6,868 nucleotides of DNA from Clostridia bacterium (lineage in GTDB: Bacteria > Bacillota > Clostridia > Peptostreptococcales > Anaerovoracaceae), in the NCBI GenBank assembly GCA_024403005.1, contig JAKSSQ010000096.1, forward strand, positions 1-6,868. Reading direction: 5' to 3'. Made by a program: the position numbers and the translations under genes. Below are positions 1 through 5,899 of the stretch, one piece after another. How positions within the stretch are numbered: position 1 is the first letter of the stretch; each line of letters opens with the position of its first letter. Below the pieces are notes generated by a model. The model was not told where the DNA came from. It saw only the letters and a program-made list of their open reading frames with translations, and did not search any database.

Positions 1-230
1 TGCGTAACCTCGTAACAAACTTCGTATACTCCGCAAGAGGCGAAGAAGTTACACATTCCGTAGTTGCAGGCAAGGTTATCATGAGAGACCGCAAGCTGGT
101 TGCAATCGACGAACAGGAATACATCGACGCTGTAAGAGAATGCCCCGCTGCAATCGGCGAAAGAGCTGCAGAAGAATGGTACGGCCTCGACGGCATCAAC
201 AACAAGTACATGAAGGAAGGCAAGCTCTAA
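1..230 (+). CDS. Amidohydrolase family protein, C-terminal fragment (upstream tandem paralogue)
   Basis: Only the last 75 codons are in the window; bases 1-2 finish a codon and the frame runs from base 3 to a TAA at 228-230. The peptide starts RNLVTNFVYSARG and ends NNKYMKEGKL. It matches the C-terminus of the complete gene at 383-1801 at 63 of 75 residues, and by my count 199 of 230 bases are identical. This region corresponds to the last part of the metal-dependent hydrolase fold, where the chain returns to the small beta domain (HSVVAGKVIMRDRKLV is the typical 'V..GkvV..dgkl' strand pair of COG0402 enzymes). No catalytic residue lies in the visible part, so activity cannot be judged. Family membership is secure through the paralogue. 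What lies upstream is unseen. Confidence 0.93.
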   Translation, partial: RNLVTNFVYSARGEEVTHSVVAGKVIMRDRKLVAIDEQEYIDAVRECPAAIGERAAEEWYGLDGINNKYMKEGKL

Positions 231-236
231 GCTTGC
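220..236 (+). other. Small hairpin overlapping the stop codon of the first amidohydrolase
   Basis: GCAAGCT (220-226) and AGCTTGC (230-236) can pair as a 7-bp stem around a 3-nt loop (CTA), and the TAA stop sits across the loop and right arm. No U-tract follows directly (next bases TCCTTTATGC). The nearest T-run is TTTTTT at 268-273, too far for a classical intrinsic terminator. It may slow polymerase or protect the 3' end; a terminator call is weak. The downstream paralogue has the same left arm but lacks the right arm, because its 3' flank differs. Confidence 0.3.
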
Positions 237-248
237 TCCTTTATGCAT

Positions 249-302
249 AGCAATTGCTGAAAGACAGTTTTTTCGTGCGTTCTTGATATATTTAGCATGC
301 TA
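249..302. promoter_or_regulatory. Two short palindromes with shared TAGCA/TGCT half-sites (possible operators)
   Basis: AGCAATTGCT (249-258) and TAGCATGCTA (293-302) are both perfect 10-bp palindromes. They share the half-site AGCA/TGCT, and their centres are 44 bp apart, near four helical turns. The second lies in the spacer of the predicted promoter at 283-316, where a bound repressor would block RNA polymerase. They lie in the only upstream region available to the 383-1801 gene. The regulator is unknown and none is encoded nearby, so the operator role is inferred from position and symmetry only. Confidence 0.35.
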
Positions 303-316
303 TGATAGATTATAAT
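283..316 (+). promoter_or_regulatory. Predicted sigma70-type promoter for the amidohydrolase-MFS unit
   Basis: A perfect TATAAT lies at 311-316. The best -35-like hexamer, TTGATA at 283-288, is 22 nt away, too far for that -10 box; it does sit 17 nt from an overlapping weaker -10 (TAGATT, 306-311). The surrounding DNA is AT-rich and is the only non-coding stretch before the gene. Transcription would start near 318-323, leaving a leader of about 60 nt. The exact hexamer pairing is uncertain, but a promoter in this gap is likely. Confidence 0.5.
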
Positions 317-330
317 TGGATGTGAATCCA
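317..330. promoter_or_regulatory. Dyad at the predicted transcription start
   Basis: TGGAT (317-321) and ATCCA (326-330) form an inverted repeat around a 4-nt centre (GTGA), starting directly after the TATAAT at 311-316. A dyad over the start site is a common operator position. Five-bp arms can arise by chance, so this is only a candidate. Confidence 0.25.
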
Positions 331-334
331 CGCA

Positions 335-356
335 TTATTATCATTTTATTATCATT
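335..356 (+). repeat. Perfect tandem 11-bp repeat in the amidohydrolase leader
   Basis: TTATTATCATT occurs twice without a gap (335-345 and 346-356). The 11-bp period equals about one helical turn, so it would present identical faces to a DNA-binding protein. It may equally be an AT-rich slippage product, or an unstructured leader that keeps the ribosome binding site at 371-376 open. Confidence 0.6.
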
Positions 357-370
357 ATTCATTCCTTTTT

Positions 371-376
371 GGAGGT
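371..376 (+). promoter_or_regulatory. Strong Shine-Dalgarno for the amidohydrolase
   Basis: GGAGGT lies 6 nt before the ATG at 383. It is close to the ideal anti-16S match and spacing, fixes this start codon and agrees with a highly translated gene. Confidence 0.9.
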
Positions 377-382
377 ATCAGA

Positions 383-1801
383 ATGAAAAAAGTTGACATG
401 ATAGTTAAGGCTCCTCATTTCTACACAATGGAAGGTGAAGGCGTTGGCTATAAGACTGGCGTTGCAATGATCGTAAATGCAGGCAAAATCGAAGGTTTTG
501 CAGACGCTGCTACTGTTGACAGCGAATACAAGGCAGACGAAGTTATGGATCTCAAGGATCACGTAATCTTCCCCGGTCTCATCGACGCTCACATGCATAC
601 ACAGGACAACTGCTTAAGAGGTCTCGCACAGGACTCCAATAACTGGATGATGCAGGCTCTTCAGCCCTTCATGAACGCTGCTACACACGAAGATAAGGTT
701 AAGGGCAGCAGAGTTGCTACTATCGAAGCTATCAAGGCCGGTACAACATGCCTTGGTGACTACAATCAGGAAGTAGATACATGCGCAGAATTCATCACAA
801 AGGTTGGCGCAAGAGGTAACCTTGCTCCCATGTTCCGCGCAGCTTTAAGAAAGATTTATATGCCCGGCGAACTCTATGAATTCGACGACGAAATGGGCGA
901 AAGAGAAATGGCTGAAAACATTGAATGCTACAACAGATGGCATAACAAGGGCAACATCCGTATTCTCTTCGGACCCCAGGGTGCAGACTTCATGAGCCCC
1001 GAAATGCTCCTCAAGGCACAGAAGGCTGTTAAGGAAAGAAAGACAAAGATGCACCTCCACGTTCAGCAGGGCGACAGAGAAACATATCAGATCGTAAAGA
1101 GATACGGCAAGAGACCCACACAGTTCCTGGACGAACTGGGAATCCTGGACAAGGATCTGATTGCTGTTCACCTCACAGACTGCAACGATGACGAAACAAG
1201 AGTTATCGCTAAGTCCGGCGCAGGCATGATCGTTAACCCCGCATCCATCGGTATTATCGACGGCGTAGTTTGCCCGTCCTTAGTATTCCAGGAAGCTGGC
1301 GGCATGTGCGCTCTCGGTTCCGACCAGGCACCCGGAAACAACTGCCACAACATCATCCACGAAATGAAGAACGTTTGCCTCTTCAACAAGATCAAGTACG
1401 GTAACCCCGAAATTATGCCCGCTTGGAAGGCACTGAGAATGGCTACAATCGAAGGCGCTAAGGCTATCGGCGTAGACGACGTTTGCGGTTCCCTCGAAGA
1501 AGGCAAGAGCGCAGACTTCATCGCAGTATCCCTCAACTTCCCCAGCATGCTGCCCGTTTACACATACCCCATGCGTAACCTCGTAACAAACTTCGTATAC
1601 TCCGCAAGAGGCGAAGAAGTTACACACTCCGTTGTTGCAGGTAAGGTTATCATGAGAGACCGCAAGCTCGTAAACATCGACGAACAGGAATACCTGGATG
1701 CACTCAAGGAAGTTCCCGCTCCTCTCGGCGAAAGAGCTGTAGACGATTGGACAGGCCTCAATGGTATCAACAACAAGTACATGAAGGAAGGCAAGCTCTA
1801 A
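383..1801 (+). CDS. Amidohydrolase family protein (COG0402-like, deaminase/chlorohydrolase superfamily)
   Basis: This 472-aa protein is predicted to be a soluble cytoplasmic TIM-barrel hydrolase acting on a ring or amidine-type C-N bond; the substrate is unknown. Family signatures in order: a small N-terminal beta domain, then FPGLIDAHMHTQ with metal ligands H70 and H72, LRGLAQD at 78-84, KMHLH with H226, AVHLTD with H263, LGSDQ with D314, and the closing GSLEEGKSADFIAV near 369-382. Length is usual for the family (430-480 aa). Odd points: in MTA/SAH deaminases and TrzN/AtzA the third residue after the strand-5 His is a catalytic Glu, but here it is Q229 (HVQQ). The usual 'hcPtSN' segment reads VNPASIG (284-290). 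A paralogue lies directly upstream and an MFS permease starts 1 nt downstream, suggesting joint uptake and breakdown. Lys is nearly always AAG and Glu essentially always GAA, which points to high expression. Family call is sure; the reaction is not. Confidence 0.93.
   Translation: MKKVDMIVKAPHFYTMEGEGVGYKTGVAMIVNAGKIEGFADAATVDSEYKADEVMDLKDHVIFPGLIDAHMHTQDNCLRGLAQDSNNWMMQALQPFMNAATHEDKVKGSRVATIEAIKAGTTCLGDYNQEVDTCAEFITKVGARGNLAPMFRAALRKIYMPGELYEFDDEMGEREMAENIECYNRWHNKGNIRILFGPQGADFMSPEMLLKAQKAVKERKTKMHLHVQQGDRETYQIVKRYGKRPTQFLDELGILDKDLIAVHLTDCNDDETRVIAKSGAGMIVNPASIGIIDGVVCPSLVFQEAGGMCALGSDQAPGNNCHNIIHEMKNVCLFNKIKYGNPEIMPAWKALRMATIEGAKAIGVDDVCGSLEEGKSADFIAVSLNFPSMLPVYTYPMRNLVTNFVYSARGEEVTHSVVAGKVIMRDRKLVNIDEQEYLDALKEVPAPLGERAVDDWTGLNGINNKYMKEGKL
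1785..1791 (+). promoter_or_regulatory. Shine-Dalgarno of the MFS gene embedded in the amidohydrolase 3' end
   Basis: AGGAAGG, inside the codons for the amidohydrolase tail, ends 11 nt before the ATG at 1803. Spacing is a little long, yet it is the only purine-rich candidate; the next in-frame ATG (1812) would be 20 nt away. This supports translation of the permease from the same mRNA, probably coupled to termination of the enzyme at 1799-1801. The upstream paralogue carries the same coding bases, so the site is partly a by-product of the protein sequence. Confidence 0.5.
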
Positions 1802-1802
1802 T

Positions 1803-3020
1803 ATGCCCCATATGAGTGAAGTTGAGCTGAAAAAAGCGCTTCGAATATTTCTGTGTGCGGTTTTCTGCTACGGTATCGTAGAAGGATTCAGTTTAAATAT
1901 CTACTCAAACTATTTCAAAGATGCATATAACGTAAGCGACCAGGTAAGGGGATGGATAGAGACTCCGAGAGAATTCCCGGGCGTGCTCTGCATGTTCTAC
2001 CTGCCTGCGCTTGCGATGTTTTCGGACGTTAAACTGGCCAGATTCGGTGCAGTTGCCTGCGGCATAGCCATGGTCCTTATGGGGTTCATTCAGCTGCCGT
2101 TTGCTGCCATGATCGTAATACTGTTTGTGTTCTCCTTTGGGTCACACACTTATTACCCCATGGAAAACTCCATCGGACTTGCCATAGCCAGCCAGTCGAA
2201 AGACGTGGGAGCCATTTTAGGTAAGATTAAGGCTGCAAACCAGGTTGCATATTTCTTTGCTGCTTCCTGCGTTTTCGTCTTCTTCCGCAGCGGCTTTTTC
2301 GACTTTACGGCGCCGGTTAAGAGGCCTTTCGTCTTCGCTGCAATCGCATCCGCCGCAACGGCTCTGTGCCTTACAAAGCTGCAGAAACCGCTGGAATGGA
2401 TGCCTGCGAGAGAAAAGGGCAAGCTGGTAATTAAGAAAGAATTTAACGCCTACTATGCATTAACGTTTGCTTACGGCATTCAGAAGCGCATTCGCTTCGT
2501 ATTCGGTCTGTGGGTATTTACCCAGCTTCTGGACAAGAAAGCGGACTTTACCGCAGTTCTGATGATCGCATCCGCAATCGTCGGCATTATTTCTTCTCCT
2601 TATGCAGGAAAACTGCTGGATAAGCTGGGCCAGAAGAGAGCCATTATCTGGGAAGGCATCTACATGCTGGTTGTCTTTGTCGTATATGGCTTCCTGGCTA
2701 AAGGTTTCAATACCGGAAGCCTTGAACTCACCACAGGCCTGCTGTACTTCTCCATATTTATTTTCGTGGCTGCGGACATGACCAAACTGTTCGAAGTATT
2801 CCACAACTTTACGATGGGTACGCTGGCTCTGGATACAAAGGACATTTCTCCGACTCTTACGGTCGGCCAGGCTATCGACCACCTCATGGCCATTACACTT
2901 TCACCGGTGTTCGGCTACATGTGGGCAAAGCTCGGACCTGAAAGCGTTTTCTGGACCTGCGCAGCATTCTCCATTGTGCAGTTCGTCGTAGCTGCAAAGC
3001 TCCCTGATAAAGCCGAATAA
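1803..3020 (+). CDS. MFS permease, coupled to the amidohydrolase
   Basis: This 405-aa, very hydrophobic protein has about 12 predicted membrane segments (roughly residues 15-37, 59-75, 82-99, 101-118, 145-163, 174-192, 216-240, 250-267, 281-299, 311-327, 357-375, 382-399). A short basic loop (about 193-215) joins the two six-helix halves. GKLLDKLGQKRA at 269-280 is the MFS motif A copy of the second half; the first-half copy (SDVKLARFG, 74-82) is degenerate. I cannot assign a subfamily or substrate. The start at 1803 lies 1 nt after the stop codon of the amidohydrolase, so it should be cotranscribed, and it is the natural candidate for import of that enzyme's substrate or exchange with its product. 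The gene ends 53 nt before a strong terminator. Codon use is mixed AAA/AAG, unlike the strongly biased enzyme gene. The alternative start at 1812 would remove only three residues. Confidence 0.88.
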   Translation: MPHMSEVELKKALRIFLCAVFCYGIVEGFSLNIYSNYFKDAYNVSDQVRGWIETPREFPGVLCMFYLPALAMFSDVKLARFGAVACGIAMVLMGFIQLPFAAMIVILFVFSFGSHTYYPMENSIGLAIASQSKDVGAILGKIKAANQVAYFFAASCVFVFFRSGFFDFTAPVKRPFVFAAIASAATALCLTKLQKPLEWMPAREKGKLVIKKEFNAYYALTFAYGIQKRIRFVFGLWVFTQLLDKKADFTAVLMIASAIVGIISSPYAGKLLDKLGQKRAIIWEGIYMLVVFVVYGFLAKGFNTGSLELTTGLLYFSIFIFVAADMTKLFEVFHNFTMGTLALDTKDISPTLTVGQAIDHLMAITLSPVFGYMWAKLGPESVFWTCAAFSIVQFVVAAKLPDKAE

Positions 3021-3073
3021 TCGCCCGATTAAGAGGTTTTCTGTAAGGAAACGATGAATTAATCAAAAATAAG

Positions 3074-3101
3074 AAAACTCCGCTGAAAAGCGGAGTTTTT
3101 T
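3074..3101. terminator. Bidirectional intrinsic terminator between convergent operons
   Basis: AAAACTCCGCT (3074-3084) pairs perfectly with AGCGGAGTTTT (3089-3099), an 11-bp stem with a GAAA tetraloop, followed by T's to 3101. On the minus strand the stem is followed by a T-rich run (CTTATTTTTGATT). It therefore can end both the + strand amidohydrolase-MFS transcript (stop at 3020) and the minus strand DUF401-MFS transcript (stop at 3131). Confidence 0.93.
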
Positions 3102-3130
3102 GTGTGTATGGGGTTATTGCGGATTGGCGG

Positions 3131-4396
3131 CTACGCGTGCTTCTTAATCTTGCCTGCAGTGTAGATTATGCCTGCCATGCCGATCGCAGCGGTAACGAAG
3201 GATACTAAAAGCAGCATTTTTGCACCGGAGGCGTCCAGAATAATGCCGCCGAATACGCTGGCAAAGATGCCTGAAATCGTGGTGGCTGTAGTAAAGAGGG
3301 CCTGTCCTTTAACTGCTTCGCCTTTTCTCATCATTTCGTTAATGAACGCAACCACTGCCGGGAAGAACAGGGAGAAGGAGAAGAGGTGGAAGAACTGAGC
3401 CAGGTAGAGGCCAGTAACGGTCTTGGCCATCATCATGGTGAGAATTTTGAGCGTGAAGTTTGCTGCGCCGAATTTCAGCAGGAATGCGCTGGAAAATCTG
3501 GCGTTTATTTTGGTGAACACCAGCAGAACAGGAACTTCAATCATGGCCATAATGGAAAGAATTCTGCCCATATCCACTGAATTTCCGCCGGCTTCCGTAA
3601 CAATCTGGAACATAAAGGTGTTTACGACTGCGTTCTGGAAGTAGAGGAAGACTACGAAGATATTCATAAGGGTGAACATTCCGTTGGAGCGTATGAACTC
3701 AATCAGGTTGATGTCTTCAGCATCTTCTTCGGCAGGTGCTTTGGGTGCAGCTGCTTCTGAAAATTCTGCGGATTCGGAAGATTCCGGGCTTGCGGATGCA
3801 CTCTGAGATTTGTTATATGCGCAGGCTGCTTTAAAGGATTTCTTCATTAAAGCGAATACGCTGAAGAGCAGTGCAAGGGTAATTAAGCCTGCAGGGGGCA
3901 GGGTTTCCGGACCGAATTTGTCCACGAGGCTTCCCATAATTACCATTACGATGGAATAGCCTACGCTTCCGCCGGATCTGCAGAGGCCGAAGTTAATGCT
4001 GCAGCCGCTTTCCTTAAGCTTTCTGGAGAAGGAATTCATGATGGGCTGCAGGGACAGCTGCCATGCGTAAGCCATAACGTATACCGCCCACAGGGCTGCA
4101 GATCTTCTTCTGAAGATTAAGAGGCCCATGCAGGAGACCATCATGGCGATGGCTGAAATTTCCGCAACCGTAATTGCATCGAATCTTTTGGATCTGTCCG
4201 CAACGTCTGCGATTAAAGGCTGCAGAAATACCGAAGCGATGTTTGCTGCCGCGAGGATAATGCCTATTTCCGAATTTGTATAGCCTCTTCCAAGGAGAAA
4301 TGCGGAGGAAAAGCTTGCAATTACTGCATAAAAGCCCCAATAGAGGGCATAAGAGCCTAAATATTCACCGTTTAACTGAATTCCGTAGTGCTTCAT
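3131..4396 (-). CDS. MFS_1_like transporter (LacY/nucleoside-symporter-like fold)
   Basis: This 421-aa polytopic protein has about 12 predicted helices (roughly 12-35, 42-62, 77-96, 100-118, 140-157, 168-184, 240-262, 276-295, 302-322, 328-352, 366-388, 394-415). Features of the MFS_1_like group: a short N-terminus running into helix 1, YTNSEIGIILA at 39-49, motif A as PLIADVADRSKR at 60-71, FGLCRSGGSVGY at 136-147 (compare the FGxxRxxGSxG segment of LacY relatives), and a helix-10/11 region FFHLFSFSLFFP ... KGQAL (335-367) typical of the group. The central cytoplasmic loop is long and low in complexity, rich in Ser, Ala, Glu and Pro (about 197-228). The substrate cannot be read from sequence; sugars or nucleosides are family precedents only. 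It lies 59 nt downstream of the DUF401 gene on the same strand, and I see no terminator between them, so they are likely one operon. No good Shine-Dalgarno precedes the ATG, only AAGAAAAA 10-17 nt upstream, so expression may be modest or coupled. Confidence 0.87.
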   Translation of the reverse strand: MKHYGIQLNGEYLGSYALYWGFYAVIASFSSAFLLGRGYTNSEIGIILAAANIASVFLQPLIADVADRSKRFDAITVAEISAIAMMVSCMGLLIFRRRSAALWAVYVMAYAWQLSLQPIMNSFSRKLKESGCSINFGLCRSGGSVGYSIVMVIMGSLVDKFGPETLPPAGLITLALLFSVFALMKKSFKAACAYNKSQSASASPESSESAEFSEAAAPKAPAEEDAEDINLIEFIRSNGMFTLMNIFVVFLYFQNAVVNTFMFQIVTEAGGNSVDMGRILSIMAMIEVPVLLVFTKINARFSSAFLLKFGAANFTLKILTMMMAKTVTGLYLAQFFHLFSFSLFFPAVVAFINEMMRKGEAVKGQALFTTATTISGIFASVFGGIILDASGAKMLLLVSFVTAAIGMAGIIYTAGKIKKHA

Positions 4397-4455
4397 ATAT
4401 TAGTCATTTTTCTTAAATTTGTCGTTCTTTTTGGGTTTTAAGGGGGCGCGTTGGG

Positions 4456-5667
4456 TCACAGAATTGCGGTCAGCAGCAGGTAATAGCCGATTGCGCCGGC
4501 TGCCATGAGTACCGCGATCGGGATCATGCGCTTTGTAATTTCGCCGAAGGGCACGCCGTAATCTTCCGATACGATATGGATGCATATGTGGGTCGGGGAG
4601 AAGTTCATGGCGATGTAGCTGAATGTGTTCAGCAGCACGGCCAGGGGCATGCCGGAGCCGGGGATGGCTGCGTAGGCCATGGATGTGAACATGGCGCTGG
4701 TCGCGTCGGAGCCGACCACGAAGGGCGATATAAAGAAGAGGGCCGCGAAGATAAGGAAGGCCGGCACGGGGATCGAGGAGAGAACCTTGGGGAGTTCATC
4801 GGTGACCCCGCTCATCTTGAGCACAGATTTGAGCACCATTATAAGGTAAGTGCTTGCGAGAACGTTGCCGTTGAAGGCTTTCTTAAGGAGTTCGGGCATC
4901 TCTGAGGGTTTGAATTTATACACGAAGAGCATGAGCACAATGGCCAGAACTTCGGAGAAAAGCACGGTGCGCTTGAAGGCCAGGACCAGCACGATGATGA
5001 GCAGCAGAGCCCAGAGGTGCTGGAAAAGTCCTTTTACTTCGGCTGTCTTGTTTTTGCAGGGCGGAAGGCCGGTGTCCTTGCCGATTTTGCGTATGTAGAA
5101 GATGTAACCGAGGATGAATGACAGGGCTGCCATGGGCGCCATTCCGATTACGAAGCTTGCGGGCTGCACGCCGGAAAGGCTGCACATGAGGATGATCGAG
5201 GTGTAAGTGGGCAGGAAGCTTTCGGGGATGTGGCGGAAAAAGTTGGTTATAAAGGCCTGTTCTTCCCTTGGAATGTCGTCTTTTACGGAGTCGCGCACGA
5301 TTTCGCCGCAGATGGTTACCGCGGCTGCGGAGGGAAGGAGTCCGATGAAAATGGGGGCTACCGCCGCGTTGATTCTTCTGTTGTTGAAGAGGGCGTTCAG
5401 GTTCTCCTGAGCCAGCTTAAGCTGGTTTCGCTTGTCCAGCATGCCCTGGAGCAGGAAAATTACGTAGACGACCGCTACCAGGGAGAACGTGCTGAAAGAA
5501 AATGTGGAGTCTTTAAGCAGCTCTATGGATCCGTTTACGCCGAAATTGAAGAGGAAAAGGCTGAAAAGCACGGTAATTGCCATTGCTTTTGCCAGCTTTA
5601 CCTTGAATTTCATGAGTGCAACCAGGACGGCGAATAAAATTATAAGTTTTACTATGAGAATGTTCAT
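4456..5667 (-). CDS. DUF401 family integral membrane protein
   Basis: From the chosen start this is a 403-aa membrane protein beginning MNILIVKLIILFAV, whose first helix starts almost at the N-terminus. Recognised as DUF401 by its characteristic segments: IGLLPSAAAV (108-117), FFRHIPESFLPTYTSIILM (143-161), a second-half SPFVVGSDATSAMF (314-327) and the late NFSPTHICIHIVSEDYG (355-371). These paired polar, Pro/Ser-containing re-entrant-like segments, one in each half, resemble the two-half layout of ion-transporter-superfamily carriers such as GntP or DcuC relatives, so secondary transport of a small organic ion is plausible; no member that I know of has an established substrate. The ORF opens further upstream to an ATG at 5715, but that would add 16 polar, basic residues and would start about where transcription is predicted to begin, so I prefer the ATG at 5667. 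It is first in a two-gene operon with an MFS_1_like transporter. The Shine-Dalgarno is weak (AGGTTGGG before the start). Confidence 0.85.
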   Translation of the reverse strand: MNILIVKLIILFAVLVALMKFKVKLAKAMAITVLFSLFLFNFGVNGSIELLKDSTFSFSTFSLVAVVYVIFLLQGMLDKRNQLKLAQENLNALFNNRRINAAVAPIFIGLLPSAAAVTICGEIVRDSVKDDIPREEQAFITNFFRHIPESFLPTYTSIILMCSLSGVQPASFVIGMAPMAALSFILGYIFYIRKIGKDTGLPPCKNKTAEVKGLFQHLWALLLIIVLVLAFKRTVLFSEVLAIVLMLFVYKFKPSEMPELLKKAFNGNVLASTYLIMVLKSVLKMSGVTDELPKVLSSIPVPAFLIFAALFFISPFVVGSDATSAMFTSMAYAAIPGSGMPLAVLLNTFSYIAMNFSPTHICIHIVSEDYGVPFGEITKRMIPIAVLMAAGAIGYYLLLTAIL

Positions 5668-5719
5668 GTGACCCAACCTGCGATTATCCGGTTTTGTTGT
5701 TCTAATGCATAACATTTAA

Positions 5720-5748
5720 ATTATACGCCTGCTCTGCGCGCAATTAAA
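5720..5748 (-). promoter_or_regulatory. Predicted promoter of the DUF401-MFS operon
   Basis: On the minus strand a perfect TATAAT lies at 5725-5720. It would give a leader of roughly 45 nt before the ATG at 5667. The -35 region about 17 nt upstream (TTTAAT) is poor, so the promoter may be weak or activator-dependent. It is the best candidate between the gene and the palindrome array. Confidence 0.4.
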
Positions 5749-5792
5749 GATGGAATCTGCGGGAGGTTTTGTACTTTAGCGCTTTAAAGTAG

Positions 5793-5852
5793 TAAAGGGG
5801 GACGGGGGTGCTTTAGCACTTTAAAGTGCTAAAGCACCCCCGTCCCCCTTTA
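5793..5852. repeat. Perfect 60-bp palindrome with no spacer
   Basis: Every base from 5793 to 5822 pairs with its mirror base from 5823 to 5852; I checked all 30 pairs and found no mismatch. The first mismatch is 5792/5853 (G/G). The centre is ACTTTAAAGT. Each arm holds one G/C-rich box (GGGGGACGGGGGTGC or its complement), and the inner 24 bp is itself a CTTTAG/CTAAAG palindrome. It could extrude as a cruciform or fold as a single-stranded hairpin, the form used by Y1 transposases. No U-tract follows, so it is not a terminator. Confidence 0.97.
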
Positions 5853-5854
5853 GT
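5832..5854. repeat. Direct repeat, copy 1 (45-nt period)
   Basis: This 23-nt unit (AAGCACCCCCGTC... ending CTTTAGT) recurs at 5877-5899 with one C/T difference. It is also the right arm of the 60-bp palindrome, so an inverted third copy occupies 5791-5813 with a small difference at its outer end. Confidence 0.9.
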
Positions 5855-5876
5855 CAACTAAAGTGATAAAGCGATG

Positions 5877-5899
5877 AAGCACCCCCGTCCCTCTTTAGT
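5877..5899. repeat. Direct repeat, copy 2
   Basis: This matches 5832-5854 at 22 of 23 positions (C5847 corresponds to T5892). It is followed by another CTTTAG/CTAAAG hairpin with a TGTG loop, extending the box-plus-hairpin pattern by one 45-nt step. Confidence 0.9.

Noticed and set aside
220..273. Intrinsic terminator after the first amidohydrolase.
   Set aside because: The 7-bp hairpin at 220-236 has no adjacent T-run, and the T-run at 268-273 is preceded only by a very weak stem, so I annotate the hairpin without calling termination.
2460..2882. Long antisense open frames inside the + strand genes (also 1280-1627 and 845-1171 on the minus strand).
   Set aside because: They are explained by the biased codons of the real genes on the other strand, and have no ribosome binding site, no family motif and unlikely composition.
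5230..5637. Open frames opposite the DUF401 gene (also 4576-4905, + strand), rich in His, Glu and Gly.
   Set aside because: They are antisense shadows of a membrane-protein gene; the composition follows from the complement of hydrophobic codons and no start signal is seen.
4450..5677. An 11-bp inverted repeat, GTTGGGTCACA (4450-4460) and TGTGACCCAAC (5667-5677), that brackets the DUF401 gene exactly at its stop and start codons.
   Set aside because: In a window this size several 11-bp inverted pairs are expected by chance, there is no target-site duplication, and the enclosed gene is not a transposase. The position is curious but not enough to call mobile-element ends.
4456..5715. Longer DUF401 start at the ATG at 5715.
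   Set aside because: It adds 16 polar, basic residues before the first membrane helix and would start about where the transcript is predicted to begin, downstream of the TATAAT at 5725-5720.
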